Below, piece by piece: positions 51,264 through 61,015 of a DNA stretch of 64,000 nt. Source of the DNA: Alphaproteobacteria bacterium (GTDB lineage Bacteria > Pseudomonadota > Alphaproteobacteria > ATCC43930 > CGMCC-115725); assembly GCA_028871055.1 (NCBI GenBank), contig JAGWON010000003.1:152679-216678 (forward strand), in the 5' to 3' direction. The number at the start of each line of letters is the position of its first letter. Position 1 is the first letter of the stretch. The notes below the pieces were generated by a model, which was not told the origin of the DNA, did not search any database, and saw only the letters and a list, made by a program, of their open reading frames with translations. A program made the position numbers and the translations under genes.

Positions 51264-51572
51264 TTAAAAGCAATCCGCTCTACGCGCCGGCTTCTTCCTC
51301 GAGTAGCGACACCCACAGCTCGCGCGGGATCGGCTGCGGCGGCGCTCGCCGAGCGCGACCACGCGCAAGCGGCGGCGCCACCGTCCCTGTTCGATGGTGA
51401 GCCAGTCGCCGATGCGCACCGGCTGGTGCGGCTTGAGCGCCGGCACGCCGGCGATGGCGACGCAGCCCTCGGCGCACAGCCGTACCGCCGCCGAGCGCGT
51501 GCGCGCCACGCGCGCGAACCACAGGAACTTGTCGAGCCGCAAGGTTTGCGCGCCGCCGCCGTCAGCGGACAA
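51264..51572 (-). CDS. S4-domain RNA-binding protein (HslR-like), C-terminus frameshifted
   Basis: 102 residues from TTG 51572, overlapping the helicase stop by 11 bases. The S4 domain (LRLDKFLWFARVARTRSAAVRL, AGVPALKPHQPVRIGDWLTI) binds structured RNA; HslR acts on stalled 50S subunits. After VVALGERR the frame gives a basic, cysteine-containing tail, whereas the adjacent frame gives PPQPIPRELWVSLLEEEAGA and a stop at 51280, the expected acidic tail. A one-base change in the GCGCCGCCGC run near 51345-51355 explains this: either a genuine mutation or a sequence error. Confidence 0.75.
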   Translation of the reverse strand: MSADGGGAQTLRLDKFLWFARVARTRSAAVRLCAEGCVAIAGVPALKPHQPVRIGDWLTIEQGRWRRRLRVVALGERRRSRSRASCGCRYSRKKPARRADCF

Positions 51573-54054
51573 GGCTGAGCTCCTTGAGTTTGGCGAATGG
51601 GCTGTCGGCGGCCTCGGGTCGGTGTCCGCGCCGATGCTCGCCGCGGCGGTGCCGGGCCGGATGGCGCCGCATCGCAAAGCGCGCGCCGTCGTTGCGCCGC
51701 GCGGCGCGATAGCCGAGTGCCGGCAGCACCGCCGCAAGCTCGTCGACCGTGCAGTGGGCGAGCGCCGCCAACTCGGGCGTGACGGCAAATCCGCCCTGAT
51801 GCGCAAGCTGGCGCAGCCGCGCGGCGAAGATCTCGACCCGGTCGACGCGCAGCACGCGCGGCCCGAGCACGCGGTAGCCCATCGCGGCATAGGCCGGCGC
51901 GCCGATGGCGGGATCGCGCGGCGCACCGGCGGCCTCGGGAACGGGCGGCACGGCGTCGCGCGCCGCTACCGCCCAGAGGAGGGCGCGCAGCGCGGTCGCA
52001 TCGGGCGCGAGCAGCGAGTCGTGATAGATGCTTTCGACACCGAGCCGGATGCCGAGCCGGCCGAGCGTCCGGCGGTCGGCGCGCGACAGCACGCGCAGCA
52101 GCGGCGCGACCGCGCGAGCGGGCAGACTGCCGAGCGCCTCGGCGAGCTGGAAGGCGAGGCCGCGCGCCGGCGCCGACAGCGCGGCGTCGTGCGCGCGGAA
52201 CAGCGCGGCGAGCCGGTGCCGCAAATGCGCCGCTGCGAAGGCGGCCAGGCGGCGGCGCACGGTTTCGCGCTGCTCGCCCTCGAAGAAGTCGCTCGGCATC
52301 GCCTCGACCCGGGGATGGAGCGGATGCGCGCCGGCAGCCAGGCGGCCGACGGTGCCGCCCTTCCAGGCCAGCGTGCCGGTCGGATCGAGGGTGAACTCGC
52401 CATCCGGCGCCGCGGCGAGGTGCGCGACGCGGCGGGCGATCTCGCCCCTGAGCACGCGCTGCGCCGCCGCGAGCAGCGTCCTGGCGACGTCACCCGAAGC
52501 CGACAGGTCGGGCCGGAAGCGAAAGCCGTCGAGCCGGCCGACGTAGTGGCCTTCGACCTTGACCTCGCCACCCTCGCTGACCGACGCCAGCAGCTCGCGC
52601 GGATCGGCCAGGCGCCGCATCAGATAGGCCGAGCGTTTGTCGACGAAGCGCTGGGTGATGCGGTCATGCAGCGCGTCCGACAGGCTGTCCTCGATGGCGC
52701 GGGCGCGCTCCTGCCAGGCGCCGGCGTCGTCGAGCCAGTCGGCGCGATGCGCGATGTAGGTCCAGGTCCGGATGTGCGCGATGCGCATCATCAGCGTGTC
52801 GATGTCGCCGTCGGCGCGGTCGAGCCGATCGACCTGGGCCGCGACCCAGTCGGTCGGCAGCCGGCCGCGCGGTCCGGCGAGATGGCGATAGATCTGCGCC
52901 AGCAGCCGCGCATGGGTGTCGCTCAACACCTTGCGGAAATCCGGAATCTGGCAGACCTCCCAGAGGAGGCGCACCGCGGCCGGATTGGTCGCCATCGCGG
53001 CGATGTCATGCATCTGCGCCAACGCGCGCAGCGCGCCGTGGTCGTCGGCCGGCGGCGCCGACACCAGGCCGGGCAGGCGCGGCCGCGCCTCGAGCGAAGC
53101 GATCAGGCTGCGGAGCGAGCGGTAATCGAGCCGGGCGTTGCGCCAGAAGAGGCGCGACAGCGGATCGAAGCGGTGGTTCTCGACCGCCTCCACGACGTCG
53201 CCGTCGAGATCCCGGAGCTCGTCGGTGACGCCGAAGGTGCCGTCGTTCATATGGCGGCCGGCGCGGCCGGCGATCTGGGCGATCTCGGCCGGCGCCAGGC
53301 GCCGCGGCGCGTTGCCGTCGAACTTCACGAGCCGCGCGAAGGCGACGTGATCGAGATCCATGTTGAGGCCCATGCCGATCGCGTCGGTCGCGACCAGATA
53401 GTCGACCTCGCCCGACTGGAACAGGCCGACCTGCGCGTTGCGCGCGCGCGGACTCAAGGCGCCGAGCACGACGGCGGTGCCGCCCTGGCGCCGGCGCATG
53501 ATCTCGGCGAGCGCGAAGACGTCGGCGACGGCGAAGGCGACCACCGCGCTGCGCGGTGGCAGGCGCGTCAGCTTCTTGGCGCCGGTATAGGACAGCGTCG
53601 AGAAGCGCGGCCGCGACGAGATTTCGGCCTCGGGCACCAGGCGGCGCAGCAGCGGCGCGATCGTGTCCGAGCCCAGCAACATCGTCTCGTGCAGGCCGCG
53701 CGCGTGCAGCAGCCGGTTGGCGAAGACGTGGCCGCGCTCGCGGTCGCCGCAGAGCTGGATCTCGTCGACGGCGAGAAAATCCACCGCGCGGTCCAAGGGC
53801 ATCGACTCGACCGTGCACACGAAGTAGCTCGGATTGGGCGGGACGATCTTCTCCTCGCCGGTGATCAGCGCCACGGCGCGCGCGCCCTTGAGCCGCACCA
53901 CGCGGTCGTAGTTCTCGCGCGCCAGCAGGCGCAGCGGAAAGCCGATCATCCCGGTCTGGTGACCGAGCATGCGCTCGATGGCGAGGTGGGTCTTGCCGGT
54001 ATTGGTCGGGCCGAGAACGGCCCGGATGCGCGACGGACGGGAAACCAGTCCCAT
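51562..54054 (-). CDS. Suv3-like DEAD/DEAH-box superfamily 2 helicase
   Basis: 830 residues. Walker A is GPTNTGKTH, with GFPLRLLARENYD and the DEAD-like box AVDEIQLCGDRERG, all hallmarks of the Suv3/MgpS group, followed by helicase C motifs ATDAIGMGLNMD and IAQIAGRAGRH. Mitochondrial Suv3 unwinds RNA for degradation. The bacterial group's role is little known. The basic/His-rich C-terminal tail (HPARHRRGEHRRG) may bind RNA. ATG 54054 begins where family similarity begins, although the frame is open further. It is coupled to the S4 gene. Confidence 0.9.
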   Translation of the reverse strand: MGLVSRPSRIRAVLGPTNTGKTHLAIERMLGHQTGMIGFPLRLLARENYDRVVRLKGARAVALITGEEKIVPPNPSYFVCTVESMPLDRAVDFLAVDEIQLCGDRERGHVFANRLLHARGLHETMLLGSDTIAPLLRRLVPEAEISSRPRFSTLSYTGAKKLTRLPPRSAVVAFAVADVFALAEIMRRRQGGTAVVLGALSPRARNAQVGLFQSGEVDYLVATDAIGMGLNMDLDHVAFARLVKFDGNAPRRLAPAEIAQIAGRAGRHMNDGTFGVTDELRDLDGDVVEAVENHRFDPLSRLFWRNARLDYRSLRSLIASLEARPRLPGLVSAPPADDHGALRALAQMHDIAAMATNPAAVRLLWEVCQIPDFRKVLSDTHARLLAQIYRHLAGPRGRLPTDWVAAQVDRLDRADGDIDTLMMRIAHIRTWTYIAHRADWLDDAGAWQERARAIEDSLSDALHDRITQRFVDKRSAYLMRRLADPRELLASVSEGGEVKVEGHYVGRLDGFRFRPDLSASGDVARTLLAAAQRVLRGEIARRVAHLAAAPDGEFTLDPTGTLAWKGGTVGRLAAGAHPLHPRVEAMPSDFFEGEQRETVRRRLAAFAAAHLRHRLAALFRAHDAALSAPARGLAFQLAEALGSLPARAVAPLLRVLSRADRRTLGRLGIRLGVESIYHDSLLAPDATALRALLWAVAARDAVPPVPEAAGAPRDPAIGAPAYAAMGYRVLGPRVLRVDRVEIFAARLRQLAHQGGFAVTPELAALAHCTVDELAAVLPALGYRAARRNDGARFAMRRHPARHRRGEHRRGHRPEAADSPFAKLKELSLVR

Positions 54055-54162
54055 GCCTGGCGATGATGAGTCATCGCGCGGCGAAACGCAACCGTCGGGG
54101 AATAGCCTTTGGCCCGCGTCGTTGTCATAATGCGGGCGAGTCGGCAGGCCGGGAGGGCGGCG

Positions 54163-54549
54163 ATGGTGGAAAGCTTGGTCCACGCGCGGCGGCTGCGCGC
54201 AGCGTTCGCCGCGCTGGCGGCTCTGGCCTTGGCGGCGGCGGTGCTGGCGATCGTGCCGGCGGCCGCGGCGCCCGGCCCCGGCGCACAGCCCTATTACGGC
54301 GCGCCGATTCCCGTGCCGCCGTTCCTGGCCAATCCCTTCGCGCCGCGGCCCGAGCCGCCTTTCGCCCGTTCCTGCGACGGCAGCGAGCCGATCTTCGGCG
54401 GCATCCTGGGCGCCACCGCCGGCGGCCTCCTCGCGGCGGCGCTCGGCGAGGACCACGGCCGAGTCGACCCCGGCGCGACGGTTTTCGGCGTCGTCGCCGG
54501 CGCCATGGTCGGCGCCACCCTGGCGGCCAGCCACTGCCCGAACGATTGA
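54163..54549 (+). CDS. Exported glycine-zipper protein
   Basis: 128 residues from ATG 54163 (GGGAGGG upstream). A signal peptide or anchor spans ~12-40 (LALAAAVLAIVPAAAAPG). A proline-rich stretch (YYGAPIPVPPFLANPF) follows. The C-terminus holds two glycine-zipper helices (IFGGILGATAGGLLAAALG, ATVFGVVAGAMVGATLAAS), as in 17-kDa surface-antigen-like envelope proteins. Function unknown. Confidence 0.7.
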   Translation: MVESLVHARRLRAAFAALAALALAAAVLAIVPAAAAPGPGAQPYYGAPIPVPPFLANPFAPRPEPPFARSCDGSEPIFGGILGATAGGLLAAALGEDHGRVDPGATVFGVVAGAMVGATLAASHCPND

Positions 54550-54550
54550 A

Positions 54551-54582
54551 CAAAACGGGCGGAGGTTCGCGGCCTCCGCCCG
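54551..54582 (-). terminator. Rho-independent terminator of the MHS transporter at 54614
   Basis: CGGGCGGAGG (54556-54565) and CCTCCGCCCG (54573-54582) form a perfect 10-bp stem with a 7-base loop. Read on the minus strand it is followed by TTTTG, so it terminates the transporter transcript. It may also slow transcripts from the glycine-zipper gene. Confidence 0.8.
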
Positions 54583-54613
54583 ATTCCGATTCGCCCAAAT
54601 CAGCGGGCTTCGG

Positions 54614-55945
54614 CTAGGCGCCCTCGTCGTACTCCGCCGAGATGTCCTTGCCGGTGTAATCCGGCATCATCGCGGCCGAAACCAGGCTGATCACGGAGCA
54701 GCCGGCGATGTAGATGGCGATGGCGTAGCCCGAGTGGTAGGCGGCGAACAGCGCCGTGGCGATGATCGGCGCCGGACCGCCGGCGATTACCGAGGCAAGC
54801 TGATAGCCGAGCGACGAGCCGCTGTAGCGCAGGCGCGGCGTGAACGATTCGGCGATCAGCGCCGCCTGCGGCCCGTATTGCATGTCGTGCGGGATGAGCG
54901 ACAGCACGATGGCGATGAACACCGCCGAAGGCAACGCCGTGTCGAGCATGCCGAAATAGAGGAAGCCGAACAGGCCCACCGTCGCCGCGCCGATCAGGTA
55001 CATTTTCTTCCGGCCGATGCGATCGGAGATGTGGCCCGAGAGCGGGATCGAGACGAAGGAGAGCACCGAGGCGGCCAGCACTGCCGCCAGGATCAAGTCG
55101 CGCGACATCTTCAGCGTGCCGACGCCATAGGCGAAGACGAAGGCCGTGAAGATGTAGAACGGCGCCTGTTCCGCCATGCGCAGCAACGCCGAGAGGATGA
55201 TCTCGCGCGGCTGCTTCTTGATCACCTCGACGATCGGCGCGCGCTCGATCTTCTTCTTCTCGACGAGCCGCTGGAACACCGGGGTCTCGAGGATGCCGAG
55301 CCGGATCCACAAGCCGATGCCGACCAGGATGATCGAGAGGATGAACGGGATGCGCCAGCCCCAGGCCACGAAATCGGCGCCCGACCAGGCACTGAAGGCC
55401 AGCACCGCCAGGTTGGAGAGAAACAGGCCGCAGGGCACGCCGAATTGCGGCCAGCTCGCCACTAGGCCACGGCTACCATGCGTGCGCGCCCATTCCATGG
55501 CCAGCAGCACCGATCCGCCCCATTCGCCGCCGACGCCGATGCCTTGCAACATGCGCAGCACGGTGAGGAAGACGGCGCCCCAGATGCCGATCGAAGCGTA
55601 GCTCGGCACGAAGGCGACGAGGAAAGTCGCGATGCCCATCGTCAGCAGCGTGGCGATGAGCGTCGCCTTGCGGCCGATGCGGTCGCCGTAATGGCCGAAT
55701 ATGGCGGCACCGATGGGCCGGCCGACGAAGCCGATGAAATAGGTTCCGAACGCCGCCAGCGTGCCGGTTAGCGGATCCTCGTTGGGAAAGAACAATTTCG
55801 GAAAGACGAGGCCGGCCGCCGTGCCATAGATAAAGAAGTCGTACCATTCGATGGTGGTGCCGATGGTCGAGGCGATCACCGCCTTGCGCAATTCGGCGCT
55901 GTGCTGCGTATCCGACAGCCTGCCGTAGGTTGCCGTGGTAGCCAT
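54614..55945 (-). CDS. MFS transporter, metabolite:H+ symporter (MHS) family
   Basis: 443 residues with 12 predicted membrane segments. MHS marks: STIGTTIEWYDFFIYG in segment 1, the motif A loop GHYGDRIGRKATL, GVGGEWGGSVLLAMEWA in segment 4 and HISDRIGRKKMY at mid-protein. It is the second MHS transporter in the window and only distantly similar to that at 38082. The substrate is probably a carboxylate but cannot be named. Stands alone. Confidence 0.88.
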   Translation of the reverse strand: MATTATYGRLSDTQHSAELRKAVIASTIGTTIEWYDFFIYGTAAGLVFPKLFFPNEDPLTGTLAAFGTYFIGFVGRPIGAAIFGHYGDRIGRKATLIATLLTMGIATFLVAFVPSYASIGIWGAVFLTVLRMLQGIGVGGEWGGSVLLAMEWARTHGSRGLVASWPQFGVPCGLFLSNLAVLAFSAWSGADFVAWGWRIPFILSIILVGIGLWIRLGILETPVFQRLVEKKKIERAPIVEVIKKQPREIILSALLRMAEQAPFYIFTAFVFAYGVGTLKMSRDLILAAVLAASVLSFVSIPLSGHISDRIGRKKMYLIGAATVGLFGFLYFGMLDTALPSAVFIAIVLSLIPHDMQYGPQAALIAESFTPRLRYSGSSLGYQLASVIAGGPAPIIATALFAAYHSGYAIAIYIAGCSVISLVSAAMMPDYTGKDISAEYDEGA

Positions 55946-56154
55946 GGTTGCCCTCCCTAGGTTGCGATCGGCCCGTTTTCCGGGCTCATGGGGGCCGTTA
56001 GCTGGCCCATCCTTTCCTCCGCTGCGAAGGATAATACCGGTCCGAGGCCGGCTCCAAGCCCGCGGGTGCGAGCGGCCCTACTTGCAGCCTGGGCACGGCT
56101 TGCTCATATCTGGGCGGGCCCCGGTGCGCCCGGGACGCGATGGAGAACGCGGCA

Positions 56155-58017
56155 ATGACGGCGGAGAAACGCAGCTTCGAGGCGGAAGTCAGCCGCCTGC
56201 TCGAGATCGTGGCGCACTCGCTCTACAGCGAGCGCGAGGTTTTTCTGCGCGAGCTGATCTCGAATGCCTCCGACGCCTGCGACCGGCTGCGCTACCTGGC
56301 GCTGACCCAGCCCGAGTTGGTCGCCGGCGATGCCGCCTACCGCATCACCCTCGCCGCCGATCCCGCCGCGCGCACGCTCACCGTCGCCGACAACGGTATC
56401 GGCATGAACCGCGACGAGCTGATCGAGAATCTCGGCACCATCGCGCGCTCCGGCACCTCGGCCTTCGTCCGGAATCTGTCGGGCGACCAGCGCAAGGACG
56501 TGGCGCTCATCGGCCAGTTCGGCGTCGGCTTCTATTCGGCGTTCATGGTCGCGGACCGAGTCGAGGTGCTGTCGCGCAAGGCCGGCGAGGCCGAAGCCCA
56601 TCTCTGGGTCTCCGACGGCAAGGGCGATTACACGGTCGAAGCCGCGCAGAAGGACTCGCGCGGCACGATCGCGACGCTCCATCTCAAGACCGACGCGACC
56701 GAATTCACCGAGCCGGCGCGGCTGCGCGAGATCGTCAAGCGGCACTCGGACCACATCGCGCTGCCGATCGTGCTGCACGAGAAGGACAAGGACGATACCA
56801 TCAACGCCGCCTCGGCGCTGTGGCTGCGGCCCAAGAGCGAGATTACGCCCGAGCAATACCGCGAGTTCTATCACCACGCCGGCCACGCCTTCGACGAGCC
56901 GTGGCTCACCATCCACAACAAGGCCGAGGGCACGCTCGAATACACCAGCCTGTTGTTCGTGCCGTCGGCCAAGCCCTTCGACCTGTTCGAGCCCGAGCGC
57001 AAGCATCGGGTGAAGCTCTACGTCAAGCGCGTCTTCGTCACCGACGATTGCCAGCCGCTGTTGCCGGCCTATCTGCGCTTCCTCAAGGGCATCGTCGATT
57101 CCGAGGATCTGCCCCTGAACGTCAGCCGCGAGATGCTCCAGTCGAACCCGATGCTGGCGCGGATGCGGACGCAGATCACCAAGCGCGTGCTCGGCGAACT
57201 CGCGAAGAAGGCGAAGGACGCGCCGGCGGAATACGCGAAGTTCTGGGACAATTTCGGTGCCGTGCTGAAGGAGGGCCTCTACGAGGAGCGCGACCACCGC
57301 GACGAGCTGTTGGCGCTGGCGCGCTTCCGCTCGACGGCAGGCGACGGGCTGGTCGCGCTCGACGAGTATGTGGCACGCATGAAACCGGGCCAGAAGGCGA
57401 TCTACACCATCAGCGGCGACGCGCCCGATCGCGCGGCACGGAGTCCACAGCTCGAAGGCTTCCGCGCCCGCGGCGTCGAGGTGCTGCTGCTGACCGATCC
57501 GGTCGACGAGTTCTGGCTGCCGGCGTTGGGCGCCTACAAGGACAAGCCGTTCAAGTCAGCGACCCGCGGCGCGGCCGAGCTCGACGCCCTGGCGACGGAC
57601 GGGAAGGACAAGGTCGAACCGCCGAAGCCCGACGCCGCGACCGGCAGCCTGATCGCGCTGATGAAGCTGTCGCTGGGCGACGCCGTGAAGGACGTGCGCG
57701 TCTCGACGCATCTGACCGACAGCGCCGTCTGCCTGGTTGCCGACGAGGGCGACCTGGACATGCGGCTCGAGCGCCTATTGCGCCAGCACCAGCGGCTCGA
57801 CGAAGCGGCCAAGCGCATCCTCGAGATCAATCCGAAGCACCCGCTGATCGCGCGGCTCGCCGATCTCGCCGGCAAGGACGGCGCGGCCAGCGCCCTCGGC
57901 GACTTCGCCTGGGTGCTCTTGGATCAGGCGCGCATTCTCGAAGGCGAGCAGCTGCCCGATCCGCCGGCCTTCGCGCGGCGGCTCTCCGATCTGCTGGCGA
58001 AAGGTCTGGCAGCCTAG
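56155..58017 (+). CDS. htpG: Chaperone HtpG (Hsp90)
   Basis: 620 residues, the bacterial Hsp90 size. The N-terminal GHKL ATPase domain shows HSLYSEREVFLRELISNASD, VADNGIGM, the lid residues and GQFGVGFYSAFMV. The middle domain follows (LYVKRVFVTDD, GIVDSEDLPLNVSREMLQ), then a dimerisation domain. ATP-driven remodelling of client proteins in the cytoplasm. ATG 56155 (MTAEKRSFEAEV) has GGAG eight bases upstream; ATG 56140 is an alternative. Nothing like a heat-shock promoter is obvious upstream. Confidence 0.96.
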   Translation: MTAEKRSFEAEVSRLLEIVAHSLYSEREVFLRELISNASDACDRLRYLALTQPELVAGDAAYRITLAADPAARTLTVADNGIGMNRDELIENLGTIARSGTSAFVRNLSGDQRKDVALIGQFGVGFYSAFMVADRVEVLSRKAGEAEAHLWVSDGKGDYTVEAAQKDSRGTIATLHLKTDATEFTEPARLREIVKRHSDHIALPIVLHEKDKDDTINAASALWLRPKSEITPEQYREFYHHAGHAFDEPWLTIHNKAEGTLEYTSLLFVPSAKPFDLFEPERKHRVKLYVKRVFVTDDCQPLLPAYLRFLKGIVDSEDLPLNVSREMLQSNPMLARMRTQITKRVLGELAKKAKDAPAEYAKFWDNFGAVLKEGLYEERDHRDELLALARFRSTAGDGLVALDEYVARMKPGQKAIYTISGDAPDRAARSPQLEGFRARGVEVLLLTDPVDEFWLPALGAYKDKPFKSATRGAAELDALATDGKDKVEPPKPDAATGSLIALMKLSLGDAVKDVRVSTHLTDSAVCLVADEGDLDMRLERLLRQHQRLDEAAKRILEINPKHPLIARLADLAGKDGAASALGDFAWVLLDQARILEGEQLPDPPAFARRLSDLLAKGLAA

Positions 58018-58784
58018 CGCTGCACGATCTGCGCCGCGTTCAGGATCGGGCCGGTGCCGTGTTGTTGCAGCAGCACGGCGATGCCGCCGTTGCCGAGTGT
58101 CTTGACCTCATCGGCGGGCACGATGAACTCCGCCGACCAGCCCGCCCATTTGCCGAGCTGACGGTAGCTGCGCACCGGGTGATAGTCGGTGAGTGTGCGG
58201 CCCTCGTTCTCGCCGCGCAACACCTGCGTCGTGTGCGCCGCATCGTAGCCGATGAGCCACAGCGTCGCCGGCTCGTCCGGCGGCGAGTCGCCGGCGCCGA
58301 CGTCGACCGCGAGCGCGCCGTCCTCGCGCCAGTGGAGGTCGAGTGTCGGCCGTGCCTCGACCTTCGCCGCGGCGGCGCGGATCAGAGCGTCGCACGCGGA
58401 CTCGTTCGAGCCGACCGCCTCGGCAGCGCCGTCGACCACGATTTGCGGCGTATAGACGAAGCGGGTCTTGAGGCTTTCGCGATACTCGCGCTGCCGCGCG
58501 CTCGCCCACGGCTTGGCGAAGGGATCGGTCCAGCCGATGTAGTTCCAGTAATCGACATGGAAGGCGAGCGCGATCACGTCCGGGCGCTTGACCAATTCGC
58601 CAAAATAGGCGTCGGCCGGCGGACAGCTGCTGCAAGCCTGGGACGTGAACAGCTCGACGACGACGGGCATACGGGATGCGGGTCCGGCCGCCGGCGGCAG
58701 CGACTCCGCGGCACCCGCCGAATCCGCGAGCAGCGCGGCCAACGGCGCTAATACGATAAGCGGAAGGACGTGCCGCCGAATCAT
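58014..58784 (-). CDS. DUF1223 exported thioredoxin-like protein
   Basis: 256 residues with an N-terminal signal peptide (LPLIVLAPLAALLADSAGAAE). DUF1223 begins with VVELFTSQACSSCPPADAYF, whose C-S-S-C resembles a thioredoxin active site, followed by HVDYWNYIGWTDPFA and TPQIVVDG. Probably a periplasmic protein of unknown redox function. Its stop overlaps the htpG stop by four bases on the opposite strand. Confidence 0.88.
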   Translation of the reverse strand: MIRRHVLPLIVLAPLAALLADSAGAAESLPPAAGPASRMPVVVELFTSQACSSCPPADAYFGELVKRPDVIALAFHVDYWNYIGWTDPFAKPWASARQREYRESLKTRFVYTPQIVVDGAAEAVGSNESACDALIRAAAAKVEARPTLDLHWREDGALAVDVGAGDSPPDEPATLWLIGYDAAHTTQVLRGENEGRTLTDYHPVRSYRQLGKWAGWSAEFIVPADEVKTLGNGGIAVLLQQHGTGPILNAAQIVQR

Positions 58785-58904
58785 GCCGGCATCTTGCGTC
58801 AGCGGCGCGCGGCGTGCCAGTCGCGCCGCATCACATCGCAGTGAGAGCGCTTGGCGCTTCCGTTAGGGCGCGGGATGGGCTCTATTCTGGCCCGGGAGGA
58901 ACCC

Positions 58905-59780
58905 ATGCATCCACGCGAACGGCTCGCGTTTTCGCCGATCGACCGGCGGCCGCCGCTGAAGCTGCCGGGCGGCGCGCGTTTCGTGCTGTGGCCGGTGTTC
59001 GCGCTCGAGGAATGGAATCTCGAGCGGCCGATGGCGCGCATGGTGATCTCGCCGCCGCAGGGCCAACCGCTGGTGCCCGATTTGCCGAATTGGAGCTGGC
59101 ACGAATACGGCATGCGCGTCGGCTTCTGGCGCCTTGCCAAGCTCTACGACCGGCTCAAGGTCAAGCCGACGGTGACGCTCAACGCGCGCGTCTGCGAGAC
59201 CTATCCGATCGTGGTGCAAGCCTGTCTCGAGCGCGGCTGGGAATTGAACGCGCACAGCTTCGACCAGGTGCCGATGCACAAGCTCGACGACCAGCGCGCG
59301 GCGATCGAGCGCTCGATCGAAATCATCGCCAAGTTCGCCGGCAAGCGGCCGCGCGGCTGGTTCGGTCCCGGCCTGACCCAGACCTTCGACACGCTCGATT
59401 ATCTGGCGGCGGCCGGCATCGAGTATATCGGCGACTGGGTGCTCGACGACGAACCGGTGACCCTGAGGACGAAATCGAAGCCGGTGGTGGCGCTGCCCTA
59501 CAATTTCGAGATCCACGACATCGTGATCAGCGCGCTGCAGCACCACCCATCGGACATGCTGCTGGAGCGCGGCATAGCGCAATTCGAGCGGCTCTATGCC
59601 GAAAGCGCCGAGCGCGCCAAGTTCATGGCGATCGCCTGCCACCCCTATCTCTCGGGCGCGCCGCATCGCATCGGCGCGGTGGAGCGCGTGTTCGAGACCA
59701 TCCTCGGCCGCCCGGGCGTGGTCGCCTGGACCGGCGAACAGATCCTCGACTGGTATCGGACGCAGCGGCCGCAATCATGA
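58905..59780 (+). CDS. Polysaccharide deacetylase-family protein (PuuE/allantoinase-like)
   Basis: 291 residues, NodB-like fold of the PuuE-type subgroup: DLPNWSWHEYGMRVGFWRLA, TLNARVCETYPIVVQACLERG, WELNAHSFDQ and GWFGPGLTQTFDTLDYL. Members act on C-N bonds in small molecules such as allantoin as well as on sugars. GGGAGGA precedes ATG 58905, and the stop overlaps the amidase start (ATGA), so the two are coupled and likely act on the same amide-bearing substrate. Confidence 0.85.
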   Translation: MHPRERLAFSPIDRRPPLKLPGGARFVLWPVFALEEWNLERPMARMVISPPQGQPLVPDLPNWSWHEYGMRVGFWRLAKLYDRLKVKPTVTLNARVCETYPIVVQACLERGWELNAHSFDQVPMHKLDDQRAAIERSIEIIAKFAGKRPRGWFGPGLTQTFDTLDYLAAAGIEYIGDWVLDDEPVTLRTKSKPVVALPYNFEIHDIVISALQHHPSDMLLERGIAQFERLYAESAERAKFMAIACHPYLSGAPHRIGAVERVFETILGRPGVVAWTGEQILDWYRTQRPQS

Positions 59781-60961
59781 CGCGCAAGAGCAGCGCCTTC
59801 GTGCCGCACGATCTGGCGCGGCCGCTCGCCGGCGCGGCGCGCGGCCCGCTGGCCGGCCTCACCGGCGCGATCAAGGACATGTTCGACGTCAAGGGCGAAC
59901 GGACCGGCGGCGGCAATCCGACGTGGCTCGCCGCGGCCAAGCCGGCGCCGCGCCACGCCGACGCGGTCAAGCGCGTGCTCGCCGCCGGCGCCGCCATCGT
60001 CGGCAAGACGGTGTGCGACGAATTCTTCTTCAGCGTCACCGGCGCCAACGCGCATTACGGCACACCGGCCAATCCGCGCGCGCCCGGTCGGCTGCCCGGC
60101 GGCTCGTCCGCGGGTTCGGCGGCGGCGACCGCCGCCGGCGCGTGCGATTTCGCCCTCGGCAGCGACACCGGCGGCTCGGTGCGCGTGCCGGCGGCGTTGT
60201 GCGGCATCTACGGCATCCGTCCGAGCCACGACCGGGTCAATGCCGCAGGCGCCATGTCGATGGCGCCGAGCTTCGACAGCATCGGCTGGTTCGCGGCGAC
60301 GCCCGGCGTCTTCGCGCGCATCGGTCCGGTGCTGCTCGGCGGCAGGAGCAGGCGCGCGACCATCAAGCGCGTCGCGCTCGCGACCGACGCGTGGGCGCAG
60401 GCCGATGCCGAGGTGGCTGAGGCGCTGCGTGCATTCCTCGGGCGTGCCGCGTCGGCGCTGTCTGCGCTCGACGACACAGTGGTCGCACCCGAGGGCACCG
60501 CGGCGTGGCGCAACGCGTTCCGCATCATCCAGGGCCGTGAGATCTGGGCGATCTATGGCGAATGGCTCGAACGGCGCCAGCCGGCGCTCGGCCCCGGCAT
60601 CGCGGAGCGACTCGCCTTCGCCGCGACCGTGACCGCAGAACAGGCGCGCGACGCGCGGCGCGTCATGGCGGCGGCGCGCAAGGCGATCCGCGCGCGCGTG
60701 CCGCCCGGCACCGTGCTCTGCCTGCCGACCGTGCCGTGTGTCGCGCCCAACACCGACGCCGATGCGGCAACGCTCGACGATTTCCGCACACGGGTCATGG
60801 CGCTGACCTGCATCGCCGGCATGGCCGGCCTGCCGCAGGTGACGATTCCGGCGGCGCAGGTCGGCGGCCTGCCGGCGGGTCTGTCGTTCATCGGCTGGGA
60901 CGGCGCCGACGAGATGCTGCTCGAACTCGCGCTGCGCCTCGCGCCCTATTGCGGCGCTTGA
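59777..60961 (+). CDS. Amidase (amidase signature family)
   Basis: 394 residues. The Ser-cisSer-Lys triad is readable as K33 (AIKDMFD), S110 in GGSSAGSAAA and S134 in SDTGGSVRVPAA. The N-terminal GPLAGLTGAIKD and the shortish length fit small-molecule amidases such as AtzF/GatA-like enzymes. Hydrolyses a carboxamide; the substrate is unknown. Coupled to the deacetylase-like gene upstream and followed by the NIPSNAP gene. Confidence 0.88.
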   Translation: MTRKSSAFVPHDLARPLAGAARGPLAGLTGAIKDMFDVKGERTGGGNPTWLAAAKPAPRHADAVKRVLAAGAAIVGKTVCDEFFFSVTGANAHYGTPANPRAPGRLPGGSSAGSAAATAAGACDFALGSDTGGSVRVPAALCGIYGIRPSHDRVNAAGAMSMAPSFDSIGWFAATPGVFARIGPVLLGGRSRRATIKRVALATDAWAQADAEVAEALRAFLGRAASALSALDDTVVAPEGTAAWRNAFRIIQGREIWAIYGEWLERRQPALGPGIAERLAFAATVTAEQARDARRVMAAARKAIRARVPPGTVLCLPTVPCVAPNTDADAATLDDFRTRVMALTCIAGMAGLPQVTIPAAQVGGLPAGLSFIGWDGADEMLLELALRLAPYCGA

Positions 60962-61015
60962 CCGCGCGCGCGACCGCCGCCACGCTGCGCGTCAAAATTC
61001 ACGAGAGGCGATGCG

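Noticed and set aside
51394..54066. 890-codon plus-strand open frame
   Set aside because: Antisense shadow of the Suv3-like helicase; arginine/glutamate-rich translation without motifs.
55935..58751. 938-codon plus-strand open frame
   Set aside because: Overlaps htpG in another frame; htpG has complete Hsp90 motifs, the other frame none.
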